Source: Atopostipes suicloacalis DSM 15692 (GTDB lineage: Bacteria; Bacillota; Bacilli; Lactobacillales; Carnobacteriaceae_A). Taken from it: a stretch of DNA of 64,000 nt. Location of the stretch: the NCBI RefSeq assembly GCF_900129085.1, contig NZ_FQUF01000009.1, positions 1 through 64,000 on the forward strand, read 5' to 3'. The notes beneath the pieces were generated by a model, which saw nothing but the letters and a program-made list of their open reading frames with translations, ran no database searches and was not told where the DNA came from. Below are positions 52,738-63,100 of the stretch, in pieces. The translations under genes were made by a program, and so were the position numbers. The first letter of the stretch is position 1; every line of letters begins with the position of its first letter.

Positions 52738-53697
52738 TTACTTCGTTAGACCATTAAAGATAACATCTAAATTGTATTCCAAAAAATCAGTATATGAATC
52801 GCCTTCTTCACCAGGCTTACCAATCTCATCAGAGAAAATTGGACGTTCATAAATTTCAACGCCTGTTTCTGTCGATACGGTTTGCATTGGTCTTCTATCT
52901 ACATTCGATTCAACAAATAAGACGTTCGGTTGGTTTTCATTGACAAATTCAACAGCATTTCTTATTTGCTCCGGTGTTCCATTTTCATCTGTATCTATTG
53001 CCCAAATGTATCCTTCTTTTAATCCATATTCAGCAGTCATGTACTGAAAGGCTTGCTCACTTGCAATAAAGGCACGATCTTCTTCAGGAATACTATCTAT
53101 TTTTTCAGTGTAGTCTGCATCAATCTTTTCTAGATGTTCTAAATATTCTTTGGCTTGCTGTTCAAAGTATTCTTCATTTTCTGGCATCGCTTGAATAAGA
53201 GCCTTACGGATATTTTCAGTCATTTGTATTCCAACTTTAGGAGATATATAAGCATGAGGGTTAACTTCTTGCTTTCCTTCTTCATCCGCTAGATACATTG
53301 GTTCAACACCTTCAGAAGCTTCGAATATATTTTCTTCGGCTTGTCCAACAGAATTTATTAATCTAAAGAACCAACCTTTTTCTCCACCTTCAAGATTTAA
53401 TCCATTGTAAAATAATAAATCTGCATCTGTTGCAGCTTTAATATCTTCAGGGAGTGGTTCATAATCATGAGGATCAGTACCAATTGGAACGAGGTTATGC
53501 ACTTGAACATAATCTCCCCCAATTTTCTCAACCATATCGCTCAAAATAGAAAAACTACTGATAACATGCAGGGTATCTTCGCCATCATTGTTACTTTCCT
53601 CAGGTGTATCTGTTCCATTTCCGCAAGCGACAAGAAATATTGCCATTAAAGCAAATGTGAGGTTTTTTAAAATACTTTTCATTTTTATATTTTTCAT
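52738..53697 (-). CDS. Metal-binding lipoprotein of a Mn/Zn ABC importer (MntA/PsaA-like)
   Basis: The 319-residue lipoprotein has signal peptide and lipobox L-V-A-C (Cys about 25). The cluster A-1 binding-protein fold shows metal ligands: His in T-D-P-H-D-Y-E-P, His in N-P-H-A-Y-I-S-P, a Glu in S-E-Q-A-F and a distal Asp in the C-terminal lobe region. PsaA, MtsA and MntC of streptococci and staphylococci have this pattern. The lack of a His-rich loop argues for manganese over zinc. AAAAAGGAG precedes ATG. It is third gene of the operon. Confidence 0.85.
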   Translation of the reverse strand: MKNIKMKSILKNLTFALMAIFLVACGNGTDTPEESNNDGEDTLHVISSFSILSDMVEKIGGDYVQVHNLVPIGTDPHDYEPLPEDIKAATDADLLFYNGLNLEGGEKGWFFRLINSVGQAEENIFEASEGVEPMYLADEEGKQEVNPHAYISPKVGIQMTENIRKALIQAMPENEEYFEQQAKEYLEHLEKIDADYTEKIDSIPEEDRAFIASEQAFQYMTAEYGLKEGYIWAIDTDENGTPEQIRNAVEFVNENQPNVLFVESNVDRRPMQTVSTETGVEIYERPIFSDEIGKPGEEGDSYTDFLEYNLDVIFNGLTK

Positions 53698-53719
53698 TAA
53701 TAAAATCTCCTTTTTCCAA

Positions 53720-54571
53720 TTAATTATTATTATTATAATTTAACTTTTGCCACACTAGCCCCTGTTTGGGAGAAAATAATAAAGCCATCACAAACATCAC
53801 AGCGGCTACGATTACAATAACAGCACCAGATGGAAGGTTATATGAAAAGCTAAAGTATAAACCTACAGTTGCTGAAATTGCTCCTAATAAAGCACTAATT
53901 CCAATCATTTTAGTTAAGCTACTTGTTAGTAAATAAGCTGTAGAAGCTGGGGTAATTAACAAAGCCACAACCAATATAACACCGACTGTTTGTAAAGAGG
54001 CAACAGAAACTAAGGTTAATAAAATCATAATCCCATAATTAATTTTATCTACGGGTAGTCCATATGCTCTTGCCATGGTAGGATCAAAGGTTGTAATGAA
54101 TAATTCTTTGTAAAATAGAAAAACTACTAAAATAACAAGGAGACCAACAGCCATCGTAATATATCGGTCCGAGTTACTTACCGTTAAAATATTTCCGAAT
54201 AAAATTGATGTTAAATCAATAGCACTCTGAGCTTTCCCCATTAAAATAACACCCAATGCAAAGAAAGCAGAAAAGACTATACCAATCGCCGAATCAGATT
54301 TTATACGGCTTTTTTGATCGACATAATTAATACCTAGAGCAGTTAATAAACCAGAAACAACAGCTCCATAAAAGAAATTAATACCTAGCATATAAGAAAT
54401 TGCTACTCCAGGGAGTACCGCGTGAGAGATTGCATCTCCCATTAAAGACATTCCTTTTAATGTGATAAAACTACCGATGACTCCACAGGTCACCCCTACA
54501 ATAATTGCAGTAATTAATGCGTTTTGTAAGAAACCATAATTCATTAAATCACTTATAAATTGTCCAAACAT
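53720..54571 (-). CDS. Mn/Zn ABC importer permease (MntB-like)
   Basis: The 283-residue permease of the ABC-3 family has eight to nine membrane segments. Typical is the G-S-F-I-T-L-K-G-M-S-L-M-G-D-A-I-S-H-A-V-L-P-G-V coupling region near the N terminus. It pairs with the ATPase (gap two bases) and the binding protein to import Mn(II) or Zn(II). Length is normal. Confidence 0.9.
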   Translation of the reverse strand: MFGQFISDLMNYGFLQNALITAIIVGVTCGVIGSFITLKGMSLMGDAISHAVLPGVAISYMLGINFFYGAVVSGLLTALGINYVDQKSRIKSDSAIGIVFSAFFALGVILMGKAQSAIDLTSILFGNILTVSNSDRYITMAVGLLVILVVFLFYKELFITTFDPTMARAYGLPVDKINYGIMILLTLVSVASLQTVGVILVVALLITPASTAYLLTSSLTKMIGISALLGAISATVGLYFSFSYNLPSGAVIVIVAAVMFVMALLFSPKQGLVWQKLNYNNNN

Positions 54572-54573
54572 CT

Positions 54574-55311
54574 TTAATTACCTCCTATATCTGTGAAGGC
54601 ACCTTCGCCAAATACCTTAGCAAGGTTATCATGCGTCATAACTTCATCGACTTCGCCGCTTGCAACTAAACGTTTGTTTAGTAAAATTAGTCCGTCAAAA
54701 TACTTACCAACTTTTGTTAAGTCATGGTGAACAATTAAAATTGTTTTTCCTTGATCACGCAACTTAAACAGTTGGTCCATAATAATTCCTTCACTCTTAA
54801 TATCAATTCCCACAAAGGGTTCGTCTAGGAATATTAAAACAGCATCCTGAGCAAGCGTTCTTGCGAGTAATACGCGTTGAAACTGACCACCAGATAGTTC
54901 ACTAATTTGGCGATTCGCAAATTCTTCCATACCAACTCGCTTTAAAGCATCCATAGAAATTTCTTTCTCTTGTTTCCCTGGTCGTTTAAACCATCCTAAT
55001 TTAGGAAAAGTCCCTAATAGCACACATTGTAAAACAGTAATCGGGAAGTCCATATCTAAGTTTCCTTTTTGTTCCACATAAGCAATTCGTTGTTGAATTT
55101 TTTCGATTGGTTCTCCCTCAAAGGCTACACTTCCTGAGCGATTAACCATCCCTAACGCACCTTTTAATAAGGTCGATTTTCCTGCTCCATTTGGTCCAAT
55201 AACGCCCACTAGTTTTCCAGATGGAATAGAAACCGTGACATCCTCTAATGCTTTTACGTTATTTGGATAAGTTACGGAGAGATTTTTAATTTCTAGCATG
55301 TATTCTTTCAT
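54574..55311 (-). CDS. Mn/Zn ABC importer ATPase (MntC-like)
   Basis: The 245-residue ABC ATPase has Walker A G-P-N-G-A-G-K-S-T, signature L-S-G-G-Q-F-Q-R, Walker B V-L-I-F-L-D-E-P-F-V-G-I-D and switch His in I-V-H-H-D-L. An alternative start four codons in (ATG 55299) is favoured by position relative to AGGAG, which touches ATG 55311 directly. It opens the metal operon, controlled by the promoter and palindrome at 55370-55401. Confidence 0.9.
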   Translation of the reverse strand: MKEYMLEIKNLSVTYPNNVKALEDVTVSIPSGKLVGVIGPNGAGKSTLLKGALGMVNRSGSVAFEGEPIEKIQQRIAYVEQKGNLDMDFPITVLQCVLLGTFPKLGWFKRPGKQEKEISMDALKRVGMEEFANRQISELSGGQFQRVLLARTLAQDAVLIFLDEPFVGIDIKSEGIIMDQLFKLRDQGKTILIVHHDLTKVGKYFDGLILLNKRLVASGEVDEVMTHDNLAKVFGEGAFTDIGGN

Positions 55312-55369
55312 CTCCTATTTCTAAAAACAATTTTTATTTGAATCAATTTAAATTGTAAGATTTATTGTT

Positions 55370-55401
55370 TTTAGTATAGGCTAAACTTTTAATGAAGTCA
55401 A
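55370..55401 (-). promoter_or_regulatory. Metal-operon promoter with DtxR/MntR-type palindrome
   Basis: On the minus strand TTGACT (55396-55401) and TATACT (55373-55378) are 17 bases apart. The dyad TTTAG-N6-CTAAA (55370-55385) covers the -10, as in manganese-responsive DtxR-family repressor sites. It supports manganese over zinc control. Confidence 0.65.
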
Positions 55402-55482
55402 ACTAAAAATACTATTATATTAGCTTTTAGATATTTGAAATTTTATACAGATCTTACTTAGTTTTTTAAAGGTAAATAAAAA

Positions 55483-55528
55483 AATAGCTTTCTAAGATAT
55501 CTAATAAAAGATATTTCAGAAAGCTATT
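55483..55528 (-). terminator. Terminator after khpA
   Basis: AATAGCTTTCT pairs with AGAAAGCTATT, with a T-run after the stem on the minus strand; it ends the rpsP-khpA transcript before the metal operon's promoter. Confidence 0.8.
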
Positions 55529-55542
55529 ATTACGGACGAGCT

Positions 55543-55788
55543 TTAGTCGACAATTGTTAAACGAACACGTTTTGGTCCATCATATTGAACACTATAAACA
55601 ATTGAACGAATTGCTTTTGCAATACGTCCGCGTTTACCGATCACACGTCCTACATCATCTGGATTCACAGATAATAAATATTCATGGAAATCATCTGTTT
55701 CTTGAAGTTCTAATTTTAGATCTTCAGGATGACTAAGAAGTGCTGTGACAATAGTCGTAATTAAATTTCTCATTTCTTGGTCTGTCAT
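55543..55788 (-). CDS. khpA: KhpA, KH-domain RNA-binding protein
   Basis: The 81-residue protein is a single KH domain with the G-R-V-I-G-K-R-G-R-I loop that grips RNA. In streptococci KhpA pairs with KhpB/EloR to regulate cell elongation and division by binding RNAs. It follows rpsP by 69 bp as in most Firmicutes. Size and motif are diagnostic. Confidence 0.92.
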   Translation of the reverse strand: MTDQEMRNLITTIVTALLSHPEDLKLELQETDDFHEYLLSVNPDDVGRVIGKRGRIAKAIRSIVYSVQYDGPKRVRLTIVD

Positions 55789-55857
55789 GTTCTCATCCTT
55801 ATACTTTGAAAAAGAATGATTATATTGTCATCCTTTTTCAATTATTCATAAATAAAA

Positions 55858-56142
55858 TTACTTATTTTTTCTATTTTCTAATTTTTCGTTGTGGTATTGT
55901 TCCATTAATCCACGATCAGAGAATAATTTACGAACGGTATCAGATGGTTTTGCACCTTCATGCATCCATTTTAAAGCAAGTTCATTATCAATTTCAACTT
56001 CTTTTGGTTCTGCGATTGGATTGTAAGTTCCAATTGATTCAATAATACGTCCTGAAATAGGTGCACGAGAATCTGCTACAACTACACGGTAAAATGGACG
56101 TTTTTTAGATCCCATTCTTTTTAAACGAATTTTTACTGCCAT
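55858..56142 (-). CDS. rpsP: 30S ribosomal protein S16
   Basis: The 94-residue protein has the S16 signature [21 protein letters not shown] near the N terminus. It stabilises the 30S body during assembly. GAGG-type ribosome-binding site (AGGAGG) precedes ATG. It has its own promoter and a 5' palindrome at 56168-56190, then khpA. Confidence 0.96.
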   Translation of the reverse strand: MAVKIRLKRMGSKKRPFYRVVVADSRAPISGRIIESIGTYNPIAEPKEVEIDNELALKWMHEGAKPSDTVRKLFSDRGLMEQYHNEKLENRKNK

Positions 56143-56167
56143 TTATATTTCCTCCTAATATTTATTC

Positions 56168-56216
56168 AATAGTTAAAAATTTTAACTATTATAGGGAGTT
56201 CAGAATTTTCTGTTAA
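56168..56216 (-). promoter_or_regulatory. rpsP promoter with overlapping palindrome
   Basis: On the minus strand TTAACA (56211-56216) and TATAAT (56188-56193) are 17 bases apart. The palindrome AATAGTTAAAA/TTTTAACTATT (56168-56190) overlaps the -10 and covers the transcription start. It could be a repressor site or form a 5'-end stem in the mRNA. Confidence 0.65.
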
Positions 56217-56318
56217 GTATATTTACTTGACTTGTTCTAACTCACGAAAACTATAATAACATGGATCAATAAACATGTAAAGCTTTTTTTCTTTACACTA
56301 AAGAAAAATGCAATAAAA

Positions 56319-56346
56319 AAGAGTATCTGCAAATTGAGATACTCTT
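56319..56346 (-). terminator. Terminator after ffh
   Basis: A perfect 10-bp stem (AAGAGTATCT with AGATACTCTT) is followed by TTTTTT on the minus strand, 9 bp after ffh. Confidence 0.88.
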
Positions 56347-56354
56347 TTAGACTC

Positions 56355-57797
56355 TTATTTTCTGCGCTTAATCTTTTTACGTTTTTTACGGTTTCTATTT
56401 GATTTTGGAGCTCCTCCACCAAGTCCTTGGAGTGGATTTCCGCCACCACCAAAGCCTTTCTTACCGCCAAACATTTGTCCCAATCCTTTAGGCATTTTAC
56501 CACCGGACATACCCGCCATCATTTCACGAGATTGCTTAAATTGTTTAATTAAACGGTTCACTTCATTTAAAGAGCGTGCTGAACCTTCTGCCACCCGACG
56601 ACGACGACTCTGATTCAATAAGTCTGGGTCTTCTCGTTCAGCAGGAGTCATGGACATAACAATTGCTTTCATATAGTCTAACTCTTTTTCATCCATTTCA
56701 AACTCATCCATGCCTGGAATATTTCCGACCCCTGGAATCATCTTTAATAAATCCTCTAAAGGACCCATATTGCGCATCTGATCCATTTGCTCAATGAAGT
56801 CATTAAAATCATAACGATTTTCTGCCATTTTTTGAGCAAGCTCTTCAGCTCTTTTTTCATCCACTTCTTCTTGAGCACGCTCAATTAAAGTAAGCAAGTC
56901 CCCCATACCCAAAATACGGTTGGCCATTCGATCAGGATAAAACGGTTCTAAAGCATCTAGTTTTTCCCCTGTACCCGTAAATTTAATTGGTTTACCTGTA
57001 ACTTTTCGAATAGATAAAGCTGCACCACCACGTGTGTCACCATCTAGCTTCGTTAAAATTACACTTGAAATATCTAATTGGTCGTTGAATGAATCTGCTA
57101 CGTTTACTGCGTCCTGTCCAGTCATAGCATCTACGACTAAGAAAATTTCTTCAGGATCTACTGCGGTTTTGATTTCTTTTAATTCGGTCATTAAGACTTC
57201 ATCAATATGCAAACGTCCAGCCGTATCAATAATTACTAAATCACGATTTTGCGCTTTAGCTTCTTCTAAACCTTTTTTCGCAATTTCTACCGGACTGACT
57301 TGGTCTCCCATAGAAAAGACAGGAATATTTAACTGTTCACCAATCGTTTGTAGCTGGTCAATTGCTGCAGGACGATAAATATCTGCTGCAATCAACATAG
57401 GTTTCATATTCTTACTTTTTCTTAAAAAGTTTGCAAGCTTACCAGCAGTTGTCGTTTTACCGGCACCTTGTAAACCTGTCATCATATAAACAGTCGGTGG
57501 AATATAAGAAGTAACTACTTCCGCTTGTTCTCCACCCATCAATTCAGATAGCTCATCGTAAACAATTTTTACAACTTGCTGTCCTCCATTAAGACTTTCA
57601 AGTACCTCTTCTCCGATTGCTTTCTCTCGAACACTATTAACAAATTCTCTTACTACTTTATAGTTTACGTCCGCTTCTAATAGTGCTAAACGGACTTGAC
57701 GCATGGCGTCTTGGACATCTTGCTCTGAAACTTTTCCTTTTTTACGTAAAGATGAAAAAGCATCTTGCAACCGCCCAGTCAAACCTTCAAAGGCCAT
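56355..57797 (-). CDS. ffh: Signal recognition particle protein Ffh
   Basis: The 480-residue GTPase binds 4.5S RNA and signal sequences of nascent chains. N domain (1-85), G domain with G-L-Q-G-A-G-K-T-T-T, D-T-A-G-R-L and T-K-L-D-G-D-T-R-G-G, and the methionine-rich M domain at the C terminus (M-S-G-G-K-M-P-K-G-L-G-Q-M-F-G-G-K-K) are complete. The tail is Gly- and Lys-rich. It lies in one operon with ylxM (6 bp upstream) and ftsY. Confidence 0.96.
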   Translation of the reverse strand: MAFEGLTGRLQDAFSSLRKKGKVSEQDVQDAMRQVRLALLEADVNYKVVREFVNSVREKAIGEEVLESLNGGQQVVKIVYDELSELMGGEQAEVVTSYIPPTVYMMTGLQGAGKTTTAGKLANFLRKSKNMKPMLIAADIYRPAAIDQLQTIGEQLNIPVFSMGDQVSPVEIAKKGLEEAKAQNRDLVIIDTAGRLHIDEVLMTELKEIKTAVDPEEIFLVVDAMTGQDAVNVADSFNDQLDISSVILTKLDGDTRGGAALSIRKVTGKPIKFTGTGEKLDALEPFYPDRMANRILGMGDLLTLIERAQEEVDEKRAEELAQKMAENRYDFNDFIEQMDQMRNMGPLEDLLKMIPGVGNIPGMDEFEMDEKELDYMKAIVMSMTPAEREDPDLLNQSRRRRVAEGSARSLNEVNRLIKQFKQSREMMAGMSGGKMPKGLGQMFGGKKGFGGGGNPLQGLGGGAPKSNRNRKKRKKIKRRK

Positions 57798-57802
57798 TCG
57801 AG

Positions 57803-58153
57803 TTAGTTCTCCTCTCTGATTGAATCTTGAATTACATCATTAATGAGCTTATTTAATTGCTCATCTTCTTTATAATTTTCTTCAAGATATTCTTTTATAT
57901 TCTTTAATATTTCACTTCGATGTTCGAACTCTTTCACTAAGTGAAGTTTCTTTTCATAGTCCAATAATGTATCTTCTGTTCGTTTAAGGCTATCATAAAT
58001 TGCTTGTCTACTTACTCCATAATTATCAGCAATTTCAGCCAATGTATAATCTTCTTCATAATAATCTGACATGTAATCTTTTTGCTTAGAAGTTAATAAT
58101 TCACCATAAAAAGAAAACAATTGGTTCATTTTTAACGTTTTTTCTAATTCCAT
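57803..58153 (-). CDS. ylxM: YlxM, SRP-associated helix-turn-helix protein
   Basis: The 116-residue protein is sigma-region-4-like with a helix-turn-helix (D-Y-T-L-A-E-I-A-D-N-Y-G-V-S-R-Q-A-I-Y-D-S). YlxM family proteins bind the SRP and modulate Ffh and FtsY GTPase activity in streptococci. The ftsY-ylxM-ffh order is conserved. It starts 49 bp after ftsY. Confidence 0.92.
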   Translation of the reverse strand: MELEKTLKMNQLFSFYGELLTSKQKDYMSDYYEEDYTLAEIADNYGVSRQAIYDSLKRTEDTLLDYEKKLHLVKEFEHRSEILKNIKEYLEENYKEDEQLNKLINDVIQDSIREEN

Positions 58154-58201
58154 TTTTAACCCTATTTCTCTTTTTAGTATGATTTAAATGAAACTTTATT
58201 T

Positions 58202-59206
58202 TTAACTCACTAAATCTTTAAATAAACCATAGGCAAATTTTTCTGAACTAAATTCATGAAGATCATTCATTGACTCTCCAAGTCCTACAAATTTAACCGG
58301 AATATTTAGCTCTTTACCAATTGCAAAAACAATCCCACCTTTTGCGGTTCCATCCATCTTTGTCAAGGCTATCCCAGTAATATTCGTAACTTCCTGGAAT
58401 TGTTTGGCTTGATTTAAAGCGTTTTGTCCTGTTGTTGCGTCTAAGACGAGTAACGTTTCGTGTGGTGCATCTGGAATTTCTCGTTCAATCACACGATTCA
58501 TCTTTGCCAGTTCATCCATTAAGTTTTTCTTGTTTTGTAAACGTCCAGCTGTATCTACAAGAAGGTAGTCTATCTTTTTTTCCTCTGCTTGTTTCAAAGC
58601 ATCAAAAACGACTGCAGAAGGATCTCCTCCTTGCTCCGTTGAAACAACTTCAGCTCCCACTCTGTCTCCCCAAACTTCAAGCTGTTGGATGGCTCCTGCT
58701 CGGAAGGTATCCCCTGCTGCAAGCATAACGGAGTTGCCTTCTTCAATCAGTTGATGAGCTAATTTTGCTATGGTTGTTGTTTTTCCCACACCATTTACCC
58801 CAACAAACAAAAGTACGGTTAAGCCTTTTGGATTTTTGTTAAATTCAATATAGTTAGGATTTGTTTCTTCATACATCTCAATCATTGTTCTAACCAAAAC
58901 GCGTTCAGCATCTTCTACCGTTCGAATATTTTCAACTTTAGCTTCATACCGCATTTTATCAGAAATTTCCATAGTAGCTTCAAAACCAACATCCGATTCA
59001 ATGAGAAGATCTTCTAATTCTTCAAAAAACTCTTCATCTTCATAACGGAAATTTGCCATCATTTCTTTGAAACGACGGGTAAATGATTTACGGGATTTTT
59101 CCAATCCTTCTTCATAAGTCGATAATTCTTGTTGTTCTACTTTATTTTCTTCTTGTTGTTCTTCTTCACCAGTGAAGACTGATTTAATTCGGTCAAATAA
59201 ACTCAA
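58202..59206 (-). CDS. ftsY: Signal recognition particle receptor FtsY
   Basis: The 334-residue membrane-associated GTPase is the SRP receptor. A short acidic N-terminal A region (residues 14-35, rich in E and Q) precedes the NG domains: G-V-N-G-V-G-K-T-T-T, D-T-A-G-R-L-Q-N-K and T-K-M-D-G-T-A-K-G-G. The start is TTG (59206) with AAGAGG nine bases upstream; the resulting M-S-L-F-D-R-I-K matches typical FtsY N termini. The next upstream gene on the strand is the HAD phosphatase, 105 bp away. Confidence 0.95.
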   Translation of the reverse strand: MSLFDRIKSVFTGEEEQQEENKVEQQELSTYEEGLEKSRKSFTRRFKEMMANFRYEDEEFFEELEDLLIESDVGFEATMEISDKMRYEAKVENIRTVEDAERVLVRTMIEMYEETNPNYIEFNKNPKGLTVLLFVGVNGVGKTTTIAKLAHQLIEEGNSVMLAAGDTFRAGAIQQLEVWGDRVGAEVVSTEQGGDPSAVVFDALKQAEEKKIDYLLVDTAGRLQNKKNLMDELAKMNRVIEREIPDAPHETLLVLDATTGQNALNQAKQFQEVTNITGIALTKMDGTAKGGIVFAIGKELNIPVKFVGLGESMNDLHEFSSEKFAYGLFKDLVS

Positions 59207-59311
59207 TCTGGTCAGCCTCTTTTCTATACTTTTATACTAAACTCTACTAAATTGTACCATAGATCTGTTTCATTTTAAATTAAGGGTTGTGCTATTTAAT
59301 GAGAGAATCGA

Positions 59312-60145
59312 TTAATCTTTTAGTACAAATTTATCAAGAGCGCGCGCTACCCCATGCTCATCATTTGATTGGGTGATAAAATCAGCAGCTTCTTTTACTC
59401 GATTGATTGCATTATCCATGGCCACTCCTAAACCAGCATTTTCAACCAAGGACAAATCATTTTCTTGATCACCGATTCCCATAATTTGTTCTTTTTCTAG
59501 ACCTAATATTTCTCCTAATATCCACATCGCAAAGCCTTTATCTACATGTTTAGGCAAGACTTCTAAAATAAAGGGTTGTGATTTATAAATATTATATTTC
59601 TCATGATAGTGAGCTGGAATTTTTGGAATAATAGCATCTAATTCATCAGACGGTCTAGAAATGACAATTTTGTTAATGGTAAACGGATCAGGTAAATGAT
59701 CTATATCTATTTCTTTAAGCTGAAGAGCGTTTTGTTTAGGCACATAACGGTTTGTTGATGTGTAATGCGATTCTACTCCAACCGGATAAGGTGGTTCATA
59801 AATGTAGTCTAAATCAATAAAATTCACAGGCATATTTAACTGTTGCGCCATCTCAAAAATATCTAAACATTGTGCCCGATTAAAAGTTATTTCATTAATG
59901 ACTTCACCACTTTTGGTTCTTTGTATAAGTCCTCCATTGTAAGTAATCGCAATATCTTCATCATCTAATAAATCTGCTTCCTCTAGTAAATGTTGCATAG
60001 AACGTAAGGGACGTCCTGTACACAAGACGATATGAACGCCTTGTTCTTTTGCTTTTTTAATCGCTAAGCGATTTTCTTCGGACAAAGTTCGATCCGAATT
60101 TAGTAAAGTCCCATCTAAGTCTATTGCCACTAACTTTATACCCAT
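59312..60145 (-). CDS. Cof-type HAD-family phosphatase
   Basis: This 277-residue haloacid-dehalogenase superfamily phosphatase of the Cof/IIB class shows D-L-D-G-T-L-L-N (nucleophile Asp near residue 9), a C2 cap domain in the middle and the G-I-G-D-Q-E-N-D-L-S motif near residue 225. Substrates of this class include sugar phosphates, FMN and PLP; none is certain. It lies between smc and ftsY in an otherwise conserved cluster, as in many lactobacilli and enterococci. Confidence 0.88.
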   Translation of the reverse strand: MGIKLVAIDLDGTLLNSDRTLSEENRLAIKKAKEQGVHIVLCTGRPLRSMQHLLEEADLLDDEDIAITYNGGLIQRTKSGEVINEITFNRAQCLDIFEMAQQLNMPVNFIDLDYIYEPPYPVGVESHYTSTNRYVPKQNALQLKEIDIDHLPDPFTINKIVISRPSDELDAIIPKIPAHYHEKYNIYKSQPFILEVLPKHVDKGFAMWILGEILGLEKEQIMGIGDQENDLSLVENAGLGVAMDNAINRVKEAADFITQSNDEHGVARALDKFVLKD

Positions 60146-60172
60146 TCATTTATCTCCTCATATCATCATTTG

Positions 60173-63100
60173 TTAGGTGACTCCATCCATCTGTTGTGCT
60201 TCATTTAAGCTAACTGAAACAATTTTTGAAATTCCTCGCTCTTGCATGGTTACTCCATACAGTTGGTTTGAATGTTCCATTGTTCCTTTACGATGTGTAA
60301 TAACAATAAATTGTGTATCATCTTCAAAGTTTTCCAAATATTGACCAAAACGGACAACATTCGCATCATCAAGAGCTGCTTCTGCCTCATCCAAAATACA
60401 AAATGGAATAGGATTTACATGAATAATTGCAAACAATAAGGAAATAGCCGTTAAAGCTCTCTCACCTCCCGAGAGTAAACTCAAACGAGTTAATCTCTTA
60501 CCAGGGGGTTGAGCGATAATTTCTATTCCTGTTTCCAACAAATTATCTGGATTATTTAGGACAAGCTCAGCATACCCACCCCCAAACATTTTTGGAAAAA
60601 CAAGTGAAAATTCCTCTTGGATTTGATCAAACGTTTCTTTAAATTGCTTCTCAACAATTGCATCCATCTCATCCATTGTGTTATATAGATTGGTTTTGGC
60701 TTCAATCAAATCATTCTGTTGCTGTGTTAAGAAGCGAAAACGATCATCCACACTTTTATGCTCATCAATCGAATTTAAGTTAACTGGACCTAATTCTTCA
60801 ATGCCTTTTTTAAGTAATTTAACTTGTTTTTTTGCTTCTTCCAATTCAATCTCTGGAAAATCTAAAAGACGTGCTTCTTCATAACCAATTTTATATTCAT
60901 CAACTAAATAATCTAAATAATGATCCATTCGTACGTCATTTTGAGATAAGCGAATATCAACTTTGGATTTTTCCTCCGATAAATATTGCTTGCGACCGCT
61001 TTGTTGGTTTAATTGTTCTGCTAAATTCTCTTGAATTTGATTTTCATCTTCATAATTACTACGGATTTCTTGCTGTTGATCTTGCAGATTTTTTTGATCT
61101 TTAATATAACGATTCAATAGATCTTCAAGTTCTTCTTTAGAATCCACTTCAAGTTCTTCATCAAAAGATTGAATATCTAATTTTAAATCAGAGAGTTGAT
61201 CCTTTATTTGGGAGATTTGCTCCTCGATATATTGACGATTGGCTTGAACCGAAGCTAAGGATTCTCGGATGTCTCCATGTTTATCACTTTTTAGAGAAAT
61301 TTCCTGATCTAATCTATCTTTTTCTTTATCAATATTTTCTTGTTCACTTGATAGCAACTGCATGTTTTCATTCGATTCTTTAACTTTTTTTGTGATTATT
61401 TGTAATGAATCTTCTGCTTCCTTTAATCGTTCAATATAAGAATCATAAACATGATTTGTTTCGTTCAACTCAAAAGTAGTCGCTTTTAATTCACGTTCTA
61501 AATTAGTTACTTGTTCAGAAAGATTGTCTAATTTGCTTTTTAAATGTTGCTCTTCAAACCGTTTCTCTTCTCCTGAAACACGAATTTTTTCTACTTTTTG
61601 TTCTAGTTTATCTTTCTTTTCTTCTAATTCATTTTTGTTAACTAGTAAGTGTTCAAGTACTTTTTCATTTTCAGAAATAAATTTGTTTAGAATTTCTAAT
61701 TCGGCCTTATGAGAAAATACAGGACTTGTATTATTTTGTCGTCCCCCACCAGTCATAGAACCACCAGCGTTTATTACGTCACCTTCTAAAGAAACAACAC
61801 GATTTCTAAACTGAATCAAACGTGCAATTTCATTGGCTGATTCCAAGGTAGCTGCAATAATTGTTTGACCCAATAAGTTATCGATAATGTTTTGTATATT
61901 GGCATCATTTGTAACAAGTTCGCTTGCTATTCCTATAAAGCCATCCATTTGATCAATTTGGGCTTTCACCTGATGAGAAAGATTTCTAGCCTTAATTGTA
62001 GGTAAAGGAAGAAAAGTAGCTCGGCCTTTTTTATTTTGTTTTAAATAATTAATTGCGTCACGAGCAGATTTCTCATTTTCGACAACGATAAATTGACCGC
62101 TGCTTCCAAGTACAGTATCAATCGCTTGAACGTATTGACTAGGGACTTCTATTAACTCTGCAACCGTTCCTACAATTCCTTCCAAATGATCTTTTTGTTT
62201 CATAACTGCACGGACACCAGCATAATAACCCGCATAATTATCTTGCATTTCTTTTAAGCTAAATTGTTTCGCTTTTGCTCGCTCAAGTTCATTTCTTGTT
62301 TTATCCAAACGTTCATTTCTAATGTGTAAATTTTGTTTATATTCATTAAGTGTTTGCTCAAATGTTTTATAGTCATTTAGTAAAGATAAAAGTTCTTCAT
62401 TAATCTTTTCATAACTTCCTTGATTGTTGTGTAATACATCTTTCTTCTTTTTAATCTCTTCTTCAAGATGAGCAACCCTATCGGAAGCTTTTTGTTTATC
62501 CTTATCACTACGTTTGAGCACTTGCTCCATATAATTTTTTTCGTTTTTTAAAGAAGTTTGTTGCTGCAACAATTCAATATAATGATTGCGCAGCTCTTCC
62601 ATTTGGGATTCTTTATCTCCTTCAAGATAGGCTTTTTTATCTTTTAAAGCTTTAATTTCTCTATTGATTTCTTTTAATTCTTTATTTTTAGTTGTGTGTA
62701 CCAATTGAATTTCTTTAAGTTCTTTACTTAATTGACTCCTACGTTTTGTCAATTGTTCAATTGAAGCTTCTTTTTCACCAATAAAAGCTTCTCGGTGGCG
62801 TGCTTTTTCATCAAATAAATTAAGAGCAGCTTCTGTTCGTTCTTTTTCTCGAACGACATGAATGAGCTTATTATTAATTTCTTCTCTCAATCCTTCAATA
62901 GTTTTCAATTTATCAGTTTGGCTGATTTGTTGGTGTTCTAAATCTTCAATCTGCTTGGCAACATTTTTTAAATCATCCTCTAATTGTCCATTTTTATGAG
63001 AATCTTCTTTGATTTTTTCGGTTAGTTGCTGGATTTGCCAAACCGTCACACCTATATCTAGATCTGTTAGTTTTTCTTTTTGATCTAAAAATGAATGAGC

